A stretch of 64,000 nucleotides of DNA, taken from the NCBI RefSeq assembly GCF_029094505.1, contig NZ_CP119108.1, positions 2,542,001 to 2,606,000 on the forward strand. Reading direction: 5' to 3'. The stretch comes from Microbacterium horticulturae (lineage in GTDB: Bacteria; Actinomycetota; Actinomycetes; Actinomycetales; Microbacteriaceae). Under the pieces are notes generated by a model. It had not been told where the DNA came from. It worked only from the letters and a program-made list of their open reading frames with translations, and did no database searches. Each line of letters starts with the position of its first letter. Position 1 is the stretch's first letter. The position numbers were made by a program, and so were the translations under genes. Shown here piece after piece: positions 50,424-58,875 of this stretch.

Positions 50424-51698
50424 CTACTGCTGCAGGTCGGGGTACAGCGGGAAGGCCGCCGTCAGCGCCGCCACGCGGGTGCGCAGAGCGGCGACGTCGG
50501 GGTTCGGCTTGAGCGCCTGCGCGATGACGTCGGCCACCTCGGTGAACTCGGCGTCGCCGAAGCCGCGGGTCGCCAGCGCCGGGGTGCCGATGCGCAGGCC
50601 GCTGGTCACCATCGGCGGGCGCGGGTCGTTGGGCACCGCGTTGCGGTTCACCGTGATGTGGATATCGTGCAGCAGGTCTTCGGCCTGCTTGCCGTCGATG
50701 GGCGCCTCGCGCAGATCCACGAGCACAAGGTGCACGTCGGTGCCGCCCGAGCGGACGGCGACCCCGGCATCCTTCACATCCTGCTGCGACAGGCGGTCGG
50801 CGATGATCGCGGCGCCCGAGATGACGCGCTCCTGGCGCTCTTTGAATTCCGGCGTGCCGGCGATCTTGAACGCGGTGGCCTTCGCGGCGATCACGTGCAT
50901 GAGCGGGCCGCCCTGCTGGCCCGGGAAGACGGCGCTGTTGATCTTCTTCGCGATATCGGCGTCGTTGGTGAGGATGAAGCCCGAGCGGGGGCCGCCGATC
51001 GTCTTGTGCACGGTCGACGAGACGACGTGCGCGTGCGGCACGGGCGACGGGTGCACACCGGCGGCCACGAGGCCGGCGAAGTGCGCCATGTCGACCCACA
51101 GGTAGGCGCCGACCTCGTCGGCGATCTCGCGGAAGCGCGCGAAGTCGAGGTGACGAGGGTAGGCCGACCAGCCCGCGATGATCACCTTGGGCTTGTGCTC
51201 AAGCGCGAGGCGGTGCACCTCTTCCATGTCGATGAGGCTGGTCTCGGGGTCCACGCCGTAGGCGACGATGTCGTACAGCCGGCCCGAGAAGTTGATCTTC
51301 ATGCCGTGCGTGAGGTGACCGCCCTGGTCGAGCGACAGACCCAGCAGCGTGTCGCCGGGGCGGGCGATGGCGTGCAGCACGGCGGCGTTCGCCGTCGCGC
51401 CCGAGTGCGGCTGCACATTGGCGAACTCGGCGCCGAACAGCTCCTTGGCGCGGGCGATGGCCAGTTCCTCGGCCACGTCGACCTCTTCGCAGCCGCCGTA
51501 GTAGCGGCGGCCCGGGTAGCCCTCGGCGTACTTGTTGGTGAGCACCGAGCCCTGCGACTGCAGCACCGAGACGGGCACGAAGTTCTCAGAGGCGATCATC
51601 TCGAGGTAGCCGCGCTGGCGTTCGAGCTCACGCTCGAGCACCTGGGCGATCTCGGGATCGACCTCCGACAGGGGGGCGTTGAAATAGCGGTCGGTCAT
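50424..51698 (-). CDS. glyA: Serine hydroxymethyltransferase
   Basis: A 424-residue PLP enzyme. It has [27 protein letters not shown], the PLP Lys in [14 protein letters not shown], and [13 protein letters not shown]. It converts serine and THF to glycine and 5,10-methylene-THF. The ATG at 51698 has GAGGAGAC upstream. It is preceded by a ZTP riboswitch at 51744-51818 and followed by folD. Confidence 0.96.
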   Translation of the reverse strand: MTDRYFNAPLSEVDPEIAQVLERELERQRGYLEMIASENFVPVSVLQSQGSVLTNKYAEGYPGRRYYGGCEEVDVAEELAIARAKELFGAEFANVQPHSGATANAAVLHAIARPGDTLLGLSLDQGGHLTHGMKINFSGRLYDIVAYGVDPETSLIDMEEVHRLALEHKPKVIIAGWSAYPRHLDFARFREIADEVGAYLWVDMAHFAGLVAAGVHPSPVPHAHVVSSTVHKTIGGPRSGFILTNDADIAKKINSAVFPGQQGGPLMHVIAAKATAFKIAGTPEFKERQERVISGAAIIADRLSQQDVKDAGVAVRSGGTDVHLVLVDLREAPIDGKQAEDLLHDIHITVNRNAVPNDPRPPMVTSGLRIGTPALATRGFGDAEFTEVADVIAQALKPNPDVAALRTRVAALTAAFPLYPDLQQ

Positions 51699-51743
51699 GG
51701 CGTCTCCTCGACTCGGCAGTGCACAGCGGATCGGAATCACATC

Positions 51744-51818
51744 GGCCCAGGCGTGCGGTCGAATGCCGGTCGGTCGCTCCCCGGTGGTGGTCCACCTCAA
51801 CGCCAGTCGCGACCCCCC
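51744..51818 (-). ncRNA. ZTP riboswitch (pfl motif) upstream of glyA
   Basis: Read on the minus strand, the leader contains GGGTCGCGACTGGCG (51815-51801), an ACCACC-GGGGAGCGACC hairpin 3' flank (ending near 51772) and, after a linker, CGCCTGGGCC (51753-51744). These are the conserved blocks of the pfl RNA, which binds the purine intermediate ZTP/ZMP and switches on one-carbon genes when 10-formyl-THF is short. A TATGCT -10-like box lies just upstream (51825-51820). It controls glyA and probably folD. Confidence 0.92.
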
Positions 51819-51838
51819 GAGCATACCCGATTCCCGCC

Positions 51839-51868
51839 CTGGCACACGGTGTCAGAGTTTGTTAGCGT
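51839..51868 (+). promoter_or_regulatory. Leaderless promoter of the GH20 gene
   Basis: CTGGCA (51839-51844) and TAGCGT (51863-51868) are 18 bp apart, and ATG 51876 lies 8 bases after the -10 box with no ribosome site. The -10 hexamer is the same as in the importer promoter at 365. Confidence 0.45.
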
Positions 51869-51875
51869 TCCTTAC

Positions 51876-53402
51876 ATGCCTGCCTTCGCACCCGTGCCGT
51901 GCCCCCGGATCCAGACAGTGGATGCCACCGCCGCCCCGTTCGCTCTCTCCGAGGCATCGCGCCTCGTGACCGTGCCCGCGGGGCGCGCGACCGCGGAGCT
52001 CGCCGCGGCCGCTCTGGCGCCGGTCGTCGGGCGCACGCTCGAGGTCGCCGACGACCTCCGCCCCGCCGACGGCGACCTCGTACTCGAGTACCTCGCCGAG
52101 GACACACCGGAGACGTACACGCTCACCGTCGAACCCACCCGCATCCGCGTTCTGGGCGGTGACGAGGCCGGCCTGTTCTACGGCGTGCAGACCCTCGTGC
52201 AGTTGCTCGCGGCATCCCCCACCATCCCCGCCCAGACCATCGACGACGCTCCCCGCTTCGCCTACCGCGGCGTGATGCTCGACGTCGCGCGCCACTTCTT
52301 CCCCGTCGAGGTCGTCGAGGGCTACATCGACCGGGCCGCGGCGCTCAAGTTCAACGCCCTGCACCTGCATCTGACCGACGACCAGGGCTGGCGCATCCGC
52401 ATCGACAGCCGCCCCGAGCTGACCGACAACGCGTCGGGCACCTCCGCTCTCGGCGATCCCGGCGGGTTCTACTCGAAGGACGACTACGCGCGCATCGTAC
52501 GGCACGCGGCATCCCGCCACATGATCGTCGTGCCCGAGGTCGACGCTCCCAGCCACACGCACGCGATCAGCCTCGCCTACCCTGAGCTCATGGAGCCCAT
52601 CGTGCTCTCCGACCACATCCGCGAGGTCGTCGACGTCTACGGCGGGGGGATACCGGAGGCCGGGCGCCCCTACACCGGTTTCGCCGTCGGCTTCTCGGCG
52701 CTGAAGGCGCACGACGACGCGACCTACGCGTTCCTCGGCGACGTGTACCGCGAACTGGCCGAGATGACCCCGGGCCCGTATCTGCACGTGGGCGGCGACG
52801 AGGCACTGGGCATGAGCGACGACGACTTCGCAGTGTTCATGGACCGCGCGACGGCGCTGGTCTCAGACCTCGGCAAGACGCCGATCGCGTGGCACGAGGC
52901 CGGTTCGTCATCCGGGCTCTCGCCCGACACCATCGGGCAGTACTGGGGCTTCGTCACGCCCACCGACGGCATGGACGAGAAGACCCGCACGTTCGTGCGC
53001 GCAGGCGCCCGCGTCATCCTCTCCCCTGCCGACGCCATCTACCTCGACATGAAGCTGACCGCCGACAGCCCGACCGGCCTGACCTGGGCGAACGGACCCA
53101 CCAGCGTGCACGACGCCTACGCGTGGGAGCCGACGGCGATCATCGACGGCATCGGCGAGGCCGACATCCTCGGCGTCGAGGCGCCCCTGTGGACCGAGAC
53201 CGTGCGCACACCCGGCGACATCGACGCGCAGGCGTTCCCGCGGATCGCAGCGGCCGCCGAGGCGGCATGGTCGCCGGCCGCGGCCGCGGCCGTACCCGAG
53301 CGCACATGGGACTCGTTCCGCGCCCGCGTCGGCGCCCTCGGACCCCTGTGGCGTGCTCAGGGCATCGCCTTCGCCCCGGCCGACGAGATCGACTGGGCAT
53401 GA
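51876..53402 (+). CDS. Beta-N-acetylhexosaminidase (GH20)
   Basis: A 508-residue family 20 glycosidase without a signal peptide, so intracellular. It has an N-terminal GH20b domain (about 10-125) and then the catalytic barrel with RGVMLDVARHFFP, LHLHLTDDQGWRI and the catalytic Asp-Glu pair in HVGGDEA. It removes terminal GlcNAc or GalNAc by substrate-assisted catalysis, for example from imported chitobiose. nagA begins 1 bp after its stop codon. Confidence 0.92.
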   Translation: MPAFAPVPCPRIQTVDATAAPFALSEASRLVTVPAGRATAELAAAALAPVVGRTLEVADDLRPADGDLVLEYLAEDTPETYTLTVEPTRIRVLGGDEAGLFYGVQTLVQLLAASPTIPAQTIDDAPRFAYRGVMLDVARHFFPVEVVEGYIDRAAALKFNALHLHLTDDQGWRIRIDSRPELTDNASGTSALGDPGGFYSKDDYARIVRHAASRHMIVVPEVDAPSHTHAISLAYPELMEPIVLSDHIREVVDVYGGGIPEAGRPYTGFAVGFSALKAHDDATYAFLGDVYRELAEMTPGPYLHVGGDEALGMSDDDFAVFMDRATALVSDLGKTPIAWHEAGSSSGLSPDTIGQYWGFVTPTDGMDEKTRTFVRAGARVILSPADAIYLDMKLTADSPTGLTWANGPTSVHDAYAWEPTAIIDGIGEADILGVEAPLWTETVRTPGDIDAQAFPRIAAAAEAAWSPAAAAAVPERTWDSFRARVGALGPLWRAQGIAFAPADEIDWA

Positions 53403-53403
53403 C

Positions 53404-54549
53404 ATGAGCGTCGACCGCGTCATCCACTCCGCCCGCCTCGTCGACGAGGGCCAGACGACCGACGACGCCTGGGTCGCGTTCGAGGACGGCACGGTCGCGG
53501 GTATGGGCACAGGCGACGACTGGCGCAAACTGGCGCCGCGCGACACCGACGATGCCGGCGGTGCGTGGCTGACGCCCGGATTCGTCGACATCCACGGCCA
53601 CGGCGGCGGCGGCGCAGCGTTCGACGACGGCGCCGAGGCGATCGCGACGGCCCGCGCGGTGCATCGCGCGCACGGCACGACCCGCGCGGTGCTCTCGCTG
53701 GTGACCTCCTCGATCGACGATCTCGTCGCGCGCGTCACGGACATCGCGCAGCTGATGGCGCACGACACGACGATCCTCGGCACACACCTCGAGGGACCGT
53801 TTCTCGACATCGGGCACAAGGGCGCGCACACGCCGTCGCTGCTGCGCACGCCGGATGCGACATCCATCGCCCGTCTGCTCGATGCCGGTGCGGGCACCAT
53901 CCGGCAGATCACCCTGGCCCCCGAACTGCCCGGCGGCCTGGAGGCGGTGCGACGCTTCACCACCGCAGGCGTCGCGGTCGCCGTCGGACACACCGACGCC
54001 GATGAGACCGCGGCTCAGGCGGCGTTCGACGCCGGCGCGACGATCCTCACCCACGCGTTCAACGCGATGCACGACATCCACCACCGCGACCCCGGCCCGG
54101 TACTGGCCGCGCTGGGAGACGAGCGTGTCACGCTCGAGGTCATCGCCGACGGGGTGCACGTGCATCCCGATGTGATCCGGCTCCTGACGACCGGCGCCCC
54201 CGGCCGTGTCGCCCTCATCACCGATGCGATGGCCGCCGCCGGCGCCCCCGACGGCGCATACTCGCTCGGCGGACTCGCCGTGACCGTCGTCGACGGTGTC
54301 GCACGGCTCACCGAGGGCGGCGCGATCGCGGGCTCGACCCTCACGCAGGATGCCGCCATCCGCCTGATGGTGCACGAGGTCGGGATGCCGCTGCCTGCCG
54401 CCATCGCCGCCGCCACGATCGTGCCCGCCCGGGCCGTCGGCGTCGCCGACCGTTTCGGAGCCCTCACCCCCGGCCATGCGGCCGACGCCGTGCTGCTGGA
54501 CGAACACCTGACCGCGCAGCGGGTCTGGGTGGACGGCACACCGGCCTGA
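53404..54549 (+). CDS. nagA: N-acetylglucosamine-6-phosphate deacetylase
   Basis: A 381-residue amidohydrolase. It has metal and substrate motifs GFVDIHGHGGGG, GTHLEGPFLD, GHTDADET, LTHAFNAMHDIHHRDPG and the catalytic Asp in LITDAMAAAG. It converts GlcNAc-6-P to glucosamine-6-P and acetate. Its fusion to the GH20 gene in one transcript indicates a chitin or N-glycan saccharide pathway. No nagB is in the window. Confidence 0.93.
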   Translation: MSVDRVIHSARLVDEGQTTDDAWVAFEDGTVAGMGTGDDWRKLAPRDTDDAGGAWLTPGFVDIHGHGGGGAAFDDGAEAIATARAVHRAHGTTRAVLSLVTSSIDDLVARVTDIAQLMAHDTTILGTHLEGPFLDIGHKGAHTPSLLRTPDATSIARLLDAGAGTIRQITLAPELPGGLEAVRRFTTAGVAVAVGHTDADETAAQAAFDAGATILTHAFNAMHDIHHRDPGPVLAALGDERVTLEVIADGVHVHPDVIRLLTTGAPGRVALITDAMAAAGAPDGAYSLGGLAVTVVDGVARLTEGGAIAGSTLTQDAAIRLMVHEVGMPLPAAIAAATIVPARAVGVADRFGALTPGHAADAVLLDEHLTAQRVWVDGTPA

Positions 54550-54579
54550 CCCGCGCCGTCGCCGTCGCGCACCTTCGCG

Positions 54580-54689
54580 GCCGGCGACGTCATGCGCGAG
54601 CGCCGGCCACGCCGTCCGCGAGCGCGGGCCGCGTCATCCGCAGCCGCCGGCCGCGTCATCCGCGAGCGCCGGCCACGACATGCGCGAGA
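54580..54689. repeat. 22-bp tandem repeat, five units
   Basis: Five consecutive 22-bp units start at 54580, 54602, 54624, 54646 and 54668 with consensus GCCGGCCRCGTCATCCGCGAGC. The last unit runs straight into the hairpin arm at 54683. There are no spacers, so it is not CRISPR. Copy number may vary between strains. Confidence 0.9.
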
Positions 54690-54743
54690 ACACGCCCGTG
54701 CACGCTCTCGTGCGCTCAAAGCGTGCACGGGCGTGTTCTCGCG
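54683..54743. repeat. Intergenic hairpin, family B copy 3
   Basis: A perfect 23-bp stem (54683-54705 with 54721-54743, arm CGCGAGAACACGCCCGTGCA then CGC) has a 15-base loop. The arms match the duplicated hairpins at 12.2-12.4 kb. It lies between convergent genes. Confidence 0.92.
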
Positions 54744-54857
54744 GAGAGGGGAGGCCGGCGCCGCACCGGCCGGAGCCGTGCCGGCCGACCCGAGCCGCAC
54801 CGTCTGCCCGAGCCACAGCGGGCCCAAGCCGCGCCGGCCCGCCGGCCGGCGCCGCGA

Positions 54858-56987
54858 CTACGCGACCGCGGCCACCTCGAGCACGAACGCCTGCACCGGC
54901 CACAGCGTGGGCAGCTGCAACCCGACCTCACGCAGCACCGCGCCGGGCAGCTGGATCTCGCCGGCCGAGAACCACGGCGGCGCGATCCAGCCGTGCTGCG
55001 CCGTGCCGATCTCGTCGCACACGCGCACGCGGTAGACCCTATCCTCCGCAAGGTCGCGCAGCCGCAGTCGCTCGGCGCGGGCGTCTTCGAGGGAGGAGAC
55101 GGTGGCCGCCACGACCACGGCGGCTGCGGCCTCCGGCGCTGTGAACGCCGTCACCCGCCACGCCGGATCGCGCAGCTCCGGGTGCGAGGTGCGTCCCGAG
55201 TGCACGACGGCACGCAGTCGCTTGTACAGCCCGGCGAACGCCGCCACCCGGTCGCTCTCGGCCTCGTCGAGCGCGAACAGGTCCGATTCGAAGCCGGCCG
55301 AGCCCATCAAGCTCGTCGCCAACCGGTACGAAAGGTCGGTCGCGCGCCCCGAGCTGTGCGAGACCGCCGGCCCGACGTGCGCGCCGACGAGTTCGGGCGG
55401 CAGCAGCAGACCCGTCCAGCGCTGGATGTCTTGTCGTTCGACCGGGTCGTTGGAGTCGCTCGCCCACACCCGGTCGCAGACCGAGAGCGCGCCCAGGTCG
55501 GTGCGTGCACCGCCCGATGAGCACGACTCGATCTCCAGGCCGGGGTGCCGGCTCTTCAGCTCGGTGACCATCCGGAGGAACGCAAGCGTCTGCGCGTGCA
55601 CACCGGGTCGCCCCTCGTGCACGCTCTCGACGAGGTCGCGGTTGTGGTCCCACTTGATCGCGTCAATGCCGAGCTTGCCCACGAGCGCGTCGATCTGCCC
55701 GAACACGTGGGCGTAGGCGTCGGGGTTCGCCAGGTCCATCACGTACTGCGTCCGCCACGAGAGCTCGGCGGCGTGGTCGAGGTGTCGCGGATCGTGCTGC
55801 AGCCAATCAGGATGCGCGCGGGCGACGTCCGAGCGGAGGCTGACCATCTCGGGCTCGAACCACAGCCCGAACTGCATGCCCAGCTCGTGCACCCGGTCGG
55901 CCAGGGGCGCCAGCCCCTCGGGCCACACGGTGCGGTCGACGACCCAGTCACCGAGGCTCGTGGTGTCGTCGCGGCGCCCGGCGAACCAGCCGTCGTCGAG
56001 CACGAACCGCTCGAAGCCGAGAGCCGCCGCGCGTTCGGCGAGCGCCCGCAGCCGCGCGGGATCGTGGTCGAAGTAGACGGCCTCCCAGGTGTTGAGCGTG
56101 AGAGGACGCGGAGAGACGGGATGCCGCGGCCGGGCCCGCAGCATCGTGTGGGTGCGGGCGGCCAGCCCGTCCATGCCGTCGGCGGAGAACACGAACGCGA
56201 CAGCCGGTGCCGCATACTCGTCGCCGGCCGCGAGCGTGATCTCGCCCGGCCGCAGGAGCTCGCCGGCGCCGATGCGCGTGAGCTGGTCGGTGACGCGGTC
56301 CAGACGGTACGAGGTGTCGGCCGGCCACGCAGCGTGCACGCCCCAGACCGAGCCCGACGCCCACTGCGGCTCACCGACGCTCGCGACGAGCATCGTGGTC
56401 GCGTCGTGACCGGGGCGTCCGCGCCGGGTCTGGCGCACGGTCGCGCCGGGCGGCATGGCAGAAACCGTCGGCCGCTTCTCTCGCGACCACCGACCGTCGA
56501 ACGTGAGCGTGTGCGAGGTCGTCGTCGGCACCGGCAGGCTCGGCTCGAGCCAGTCGACGTCGACCGGCTCGTCGCCGTGGTTGCGCAACACGGCGCGCAC
56601 CCACACGACGCCGCCGGCGACGACCTCGATCTCTACGCGCAGCCGCAGCCTCGCAACGTCATCGACGGCCTCGACAGTGCACTGCGTCTCGTCGTGCGTG
56701 AGCGCATCGAGCTGCCAGCGCGTGCGCAGCAGAACTCCGCTCCGCCGCAGCTGCAGTCCCGGCCGCCCGCTGAACCCGTCGCCCTCGTCGGGCAGGAGCG
56801 TCGCGTCCCAGGCCGCATCGAGCGTGCCGGGTGCGGTCTGTCGATCCAGCGCGGTGCCGAGCGTCTCGAGCGCGTCGTCCTCGATACCCAGGGCCGCGCC
56901 CCAGTGCAGCATCCGGGGGAGGCCCGGGTGTGCGGCATCCACCACCACGGAGACACCGTCGCGCGCCAGCTCGAACACGTCCGTCAT
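54858..56987 (-). CDS. Alpha-galactosidase (GH36)
   Basis: A 709-residue family 36 glycosidase. The N-terminal beta-sandwich covers about residues 1-290. The barrel has FVLDDGWFAGRR, the nucleophile Asp in IKWDHNRD, the CSSGGARTD loop and the acid/base Asp in ASDSNDPVERQ. There is no signal peptide. It removes alpha-1,6-galactose, for instance from galactomannan oligosaccharides. It overlaps the upstream kinase gene by 4 bp and is the last gene of the operon. Confidence 0.93.
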   Translation of the reverse strand: MTDVFELARDGVSVVVDAAHPGLPRMLHWGAALGIEDDALETLGTALDRQTAPGTLDAAWDATLLPDEGDGFSGRPGLQLRRSGVLLRTRWQLDALTHDETQCTVEAVDDVARLRLRVEIEVVAGGVVWVRAVLRNHGDEPVDVDWLEPSLPVPTTTSHTLTFDGRWSREKRPTVSAMPPGATVRQTRRGRPGHDATTMLVASVGEPQWASGSVWGVHAAWPADTSYRLDRVTDQLTRIGAGELLRPGEITLAAGDEYAAPAVAFVFSADGMDGLAARTHTMLRARPRHPVSPRPLTLNTWEAVYFDHDPARLRALAERAAALGFERFVLDDGWFAGRRDDTTSLGDWVVDRTVWPEGLAPLADRVHELGMQFGLWFEPEMVSLRSDVARAHPDWLQHDPRHLDHAAELSWRTQYVMDLANPDAYAHVFGQIDALVGKLGIDAIKWDHNRDLVESVHEGRPGVHAQTLAFLRMVTELKSRHPGLEIESCSSGGARTDLGALSVCDRVWASDSNDPVERQDIQRWTGLLLPPELVGAHVGPAVSHSSGRATDLSYRLATSLMGSAGFESDLFALDEAESDRVAAFAGLYKRLRAVVHSGRTSHPELRDPAWRVTAFTAPEAAAAVVVAATVSSLEDARAERLRLRDLAEDRVYRVRVCDEIGTAQHGWIAPPWFSAGEIQLPGAVLREVGLQLPTLWPVQAFVLEVAAVA

Positions 56988-57922
56988 GCTGTCCTCTCAG
57001 CCACCGGCGTCTCGGCGACACTCACGTGAGCGTACAGGGGATGCCCCCTGCCGAGCCCCAGCAGCGCCACGGCCCCGTCGCGCCCGTCACCGGCTGGGGC
57101 ACACAGCTCGATTGCGGGGCGCGCCTCGCCGACCAGCTCGGTGAACCGCCTCAGGATCAGCGCGGACCGGAACACGCCTCCGATGGCGCTCACCGCCCGC
57201 ACCGCGTCGTCACCGGGCTCGGCCACGTTGCCCAGCGCCGCCGTGGCCGAGTGCGCGAGCTCGCGCGCCGCGGCCAGACAGATGCGGGCGGCCACCGTGT
57301 CGTCGGCCGCGGCATCGGTCACCGCCTCGGCGAACCCTGCGACGAGCCGCACCCGGTCGGGATCGGCTTGCAACTGCGTGTACGCCTGCGACGGGTCCGG
57401 CCACTGCTCGCGCAGGAGATCCGTGAGCACCGTGGGGGTGCTGCGTCCATCGAATGCCCGCATCGCGGCATCCAGCCCCTCCCGGCCGATCCAGTACGCG
57501 CTGCCGGCATCGCCCATGATGTTGCCCCACCCGTCCACGCGCGAGACCTTCGTGCGGCCGACGGCGAGCGTGACCACGCCGGTGCCCGACGCGACCACGG
57601 CGCCGCGGCGTTCGCCGAGCGCGCCCAGGTATGCGGTGACGGAGTCGTGCGCAAGCACCACACGCGCGTGCCCGCCCAGCGCCCGTTGCAGCGGAGACGC
57701 GTCGGCCTCGAGCTGCGTCAGCCCCGACACCCCCGCGGCGAGCGCGACGAGCGGCTCGTCGTCAGGCGTCAGCGCCCGCGCGATCTCGGCGATCTGCGGC
57801 ACCAGCGGCCGGTCGGTGCGTACACCGGGCAGCGTCTGATCGCGCACCACGCCGTGAGCAGTGACGTGCGCCTTTACGCCGGTCTGCCCCGCGTCGAGGG
57901 CGATGACCGTTCCCGCGCTCAT
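56984..57922 (-). CDS. BadF/BadG-family sugar kinase (N-acetylglucosamine-kinase-like)
   Basis: A 312-residue ASKHA-fold kinase. The phosphate-1 motif is ALDAGQTGVKAHV, with later motifs VVASGTGVVTLAVG and GNIMGDAGSAYWIG. The family includes GlcNAc kinases and 2-hydroxyacyl-CoA dehydratase activators; the GDxGSxxWIG motif favours a sugar kinase. The ATG at 57922 follows GGAGAG. The substrate may be mannose or another sugar released by the operon's glycosidases. Confidence 0.83.
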   Translation of the reverse strand: MSAGTVIALDAGQTGVKAHVTAHGVVRDQTLPGVRTDRPLVPQIAEIARALTPDDEPLVALAAGVSGLTQLEADASPLQRALGGHARVVLAHDSVTAYLGALGERRGAVVASGTGVVTLAVGRTKVSRVDGWGNIMGDAGSAYWIGREGLDAAMRAFDGRSTPTVLTDLLREQWPDPSQAYTQLQADPDRVRLVAGFAEAVTDAAADDTVAARICLAAARELAHSATAALGNVAEPGDDAVRAVSAIGGVFRSALILRRFTELVGEARPAIELCAPAGDGRDGAVALLGLGRGHPLYAHVSVAETPVAERTA

Positions 57923-58875
57923 GCGCTCTCCTTCGCCCACGCCGCATACTGCTCAGCCATGTAGGCGTCGGCGGGTTTGCCGTACGGGCAGTAGTCGTCG
58001 TTCTCGGCCGCCTCATCGAGCGGATAGAGGGTCGCCGGCCAGTCCCACAGCATGAGTCCGCGCACCCACTCGCGGGCGCGCACCGCCTCGAACATCGCGC
58101 GGTAGTACCGCAGCTGTTCGTCGCCCGATGGTGCGCCGGCCAGGCTCCAGTCGTTGGGCCGGGCGGGCGATCCCTCCCGCGAGGGACAGCCCGCCTCCAT
58201 GAAGAAGAACGGCTTGCCGGTGGATGCCACGGCCCGCTCGATCCGGTCGAGCTGTGCTTCCCACTGGTCGATCGGGTAGTACCCGCTCGACGAGATGACG
58301 TCGACGGCGTCCCACCAGGTGACGCGATCCTCCTGATACTTGTCGCAGTTGTAGGTGATCGGCCCGCGGTACACCTCGCGCACCTCGGCGATCAGCCGCC
58401 GCCAGTGCGCCTCCTGCCCGTCAGCACGCACCATCTCGCAGCCGATGCAGAGCATCTCGCAGCCCTCGGCCTCGGCGATGCCGGCGGCGTGCACGATGAA
58501 GCGCCGGTACTCCTCGAACCAGTCGGACCATGTCGGCTCGCCGGGCACGTCCTGGTCGAAGAACCCGATGTGCGCACGCCAGGTGCCGTCGGCGACGTTG
58601 ACCACCGGCTTCAGGCACACCTTCAGCCCGAGCCCGTGCGCGGCGCGGACAGCGTGAACGATCTCGGCATCGGTGACGGCGGGCCCGCGCTCGAAAGGGA
58701 TCGCGGTCGAGAACGGCGTCTCCTGCTCCGCCGCGTACGCGAGAGCGGTCCAGGTCACGCAGCGCTCGCTCATCGCACGCATCGACGCGGCGGCTTCGGG
58801 GGTGTCCCAGGTGCCACGGGTGCCGACCCAGCCCCAGGTCATCCCGCAGACGGGTTCGCTCAGCAGCTCGCTCAC
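57919..58875 (-). CDS. GH113-like beta-mannanase/TIM-barrel glycosidase
   Basis: A 318-residue TIM-barrel protein resembling GH113 beta-mannanases. The candidate acid/base Glu is in LCIGCEMVRADG and the candidate nucleophile in FFFMEAGCPS. VDVISSSGYYPIDQW is the usual strand between them. It has no secretion signal, so it would act on imported oligosaccharides. It sits between a GH2 beta-mannosidase and a kinase with 4-bp overlaps, which supports a mannan role. Confidence 0.78.
   Translation of the reverse strand: MSELLSEPVCGMTWGWVGTRGTWDTPEAAASMRAMSERCVTWTALAYAAEQETPFSTAIPFERGPAVTDAEIVHAVRAAHGLGLKVCLKPVVNVADGTWRAHIGFFDQDVPGEPTWSDWFEEYRRFIVHAAGIAEAEGCEMLCIGCEMVRADGQEAHWRRLIAEVREVYRGPITYNCDKYQEDRVTWWDAVDVISSSGYYPIDQWEAQLDRIERAVASTGKPFFFMEAGCPSREGSPARPNDWSLAGAPSGDEQLRYYRAMFEAVRAREWVRGLMLWDWPATLYPLDEAAENDDYCPYGKPADAYMAEQYAAWAKESA

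Larger units (their letters stand above)
54550..54857. other. 308-bp gene-free gap with tandem repeats and a hairpin
   Basis: No credible gene between convergent nagA and the alpha-galactosidase gene. It holds a 22-bp tandem repeat (54580-54689), a family B hairpin (54683-54743) and, up to about 54850, a second degenerate CCG(N)CCGGCC-type repeat with units of roughly 16-19 bp. Confidence 0.75.

Noticed and set aside
51744..51818. Glycine riboswitch before glyA
   Set aside because: The conserved blocks match the pfl/ZTP motif instead.
54580..54689. Possible CRISPR array
   Set aside because: Units are contiguous 22-mers with no unique spacers and no cas genes nearby.
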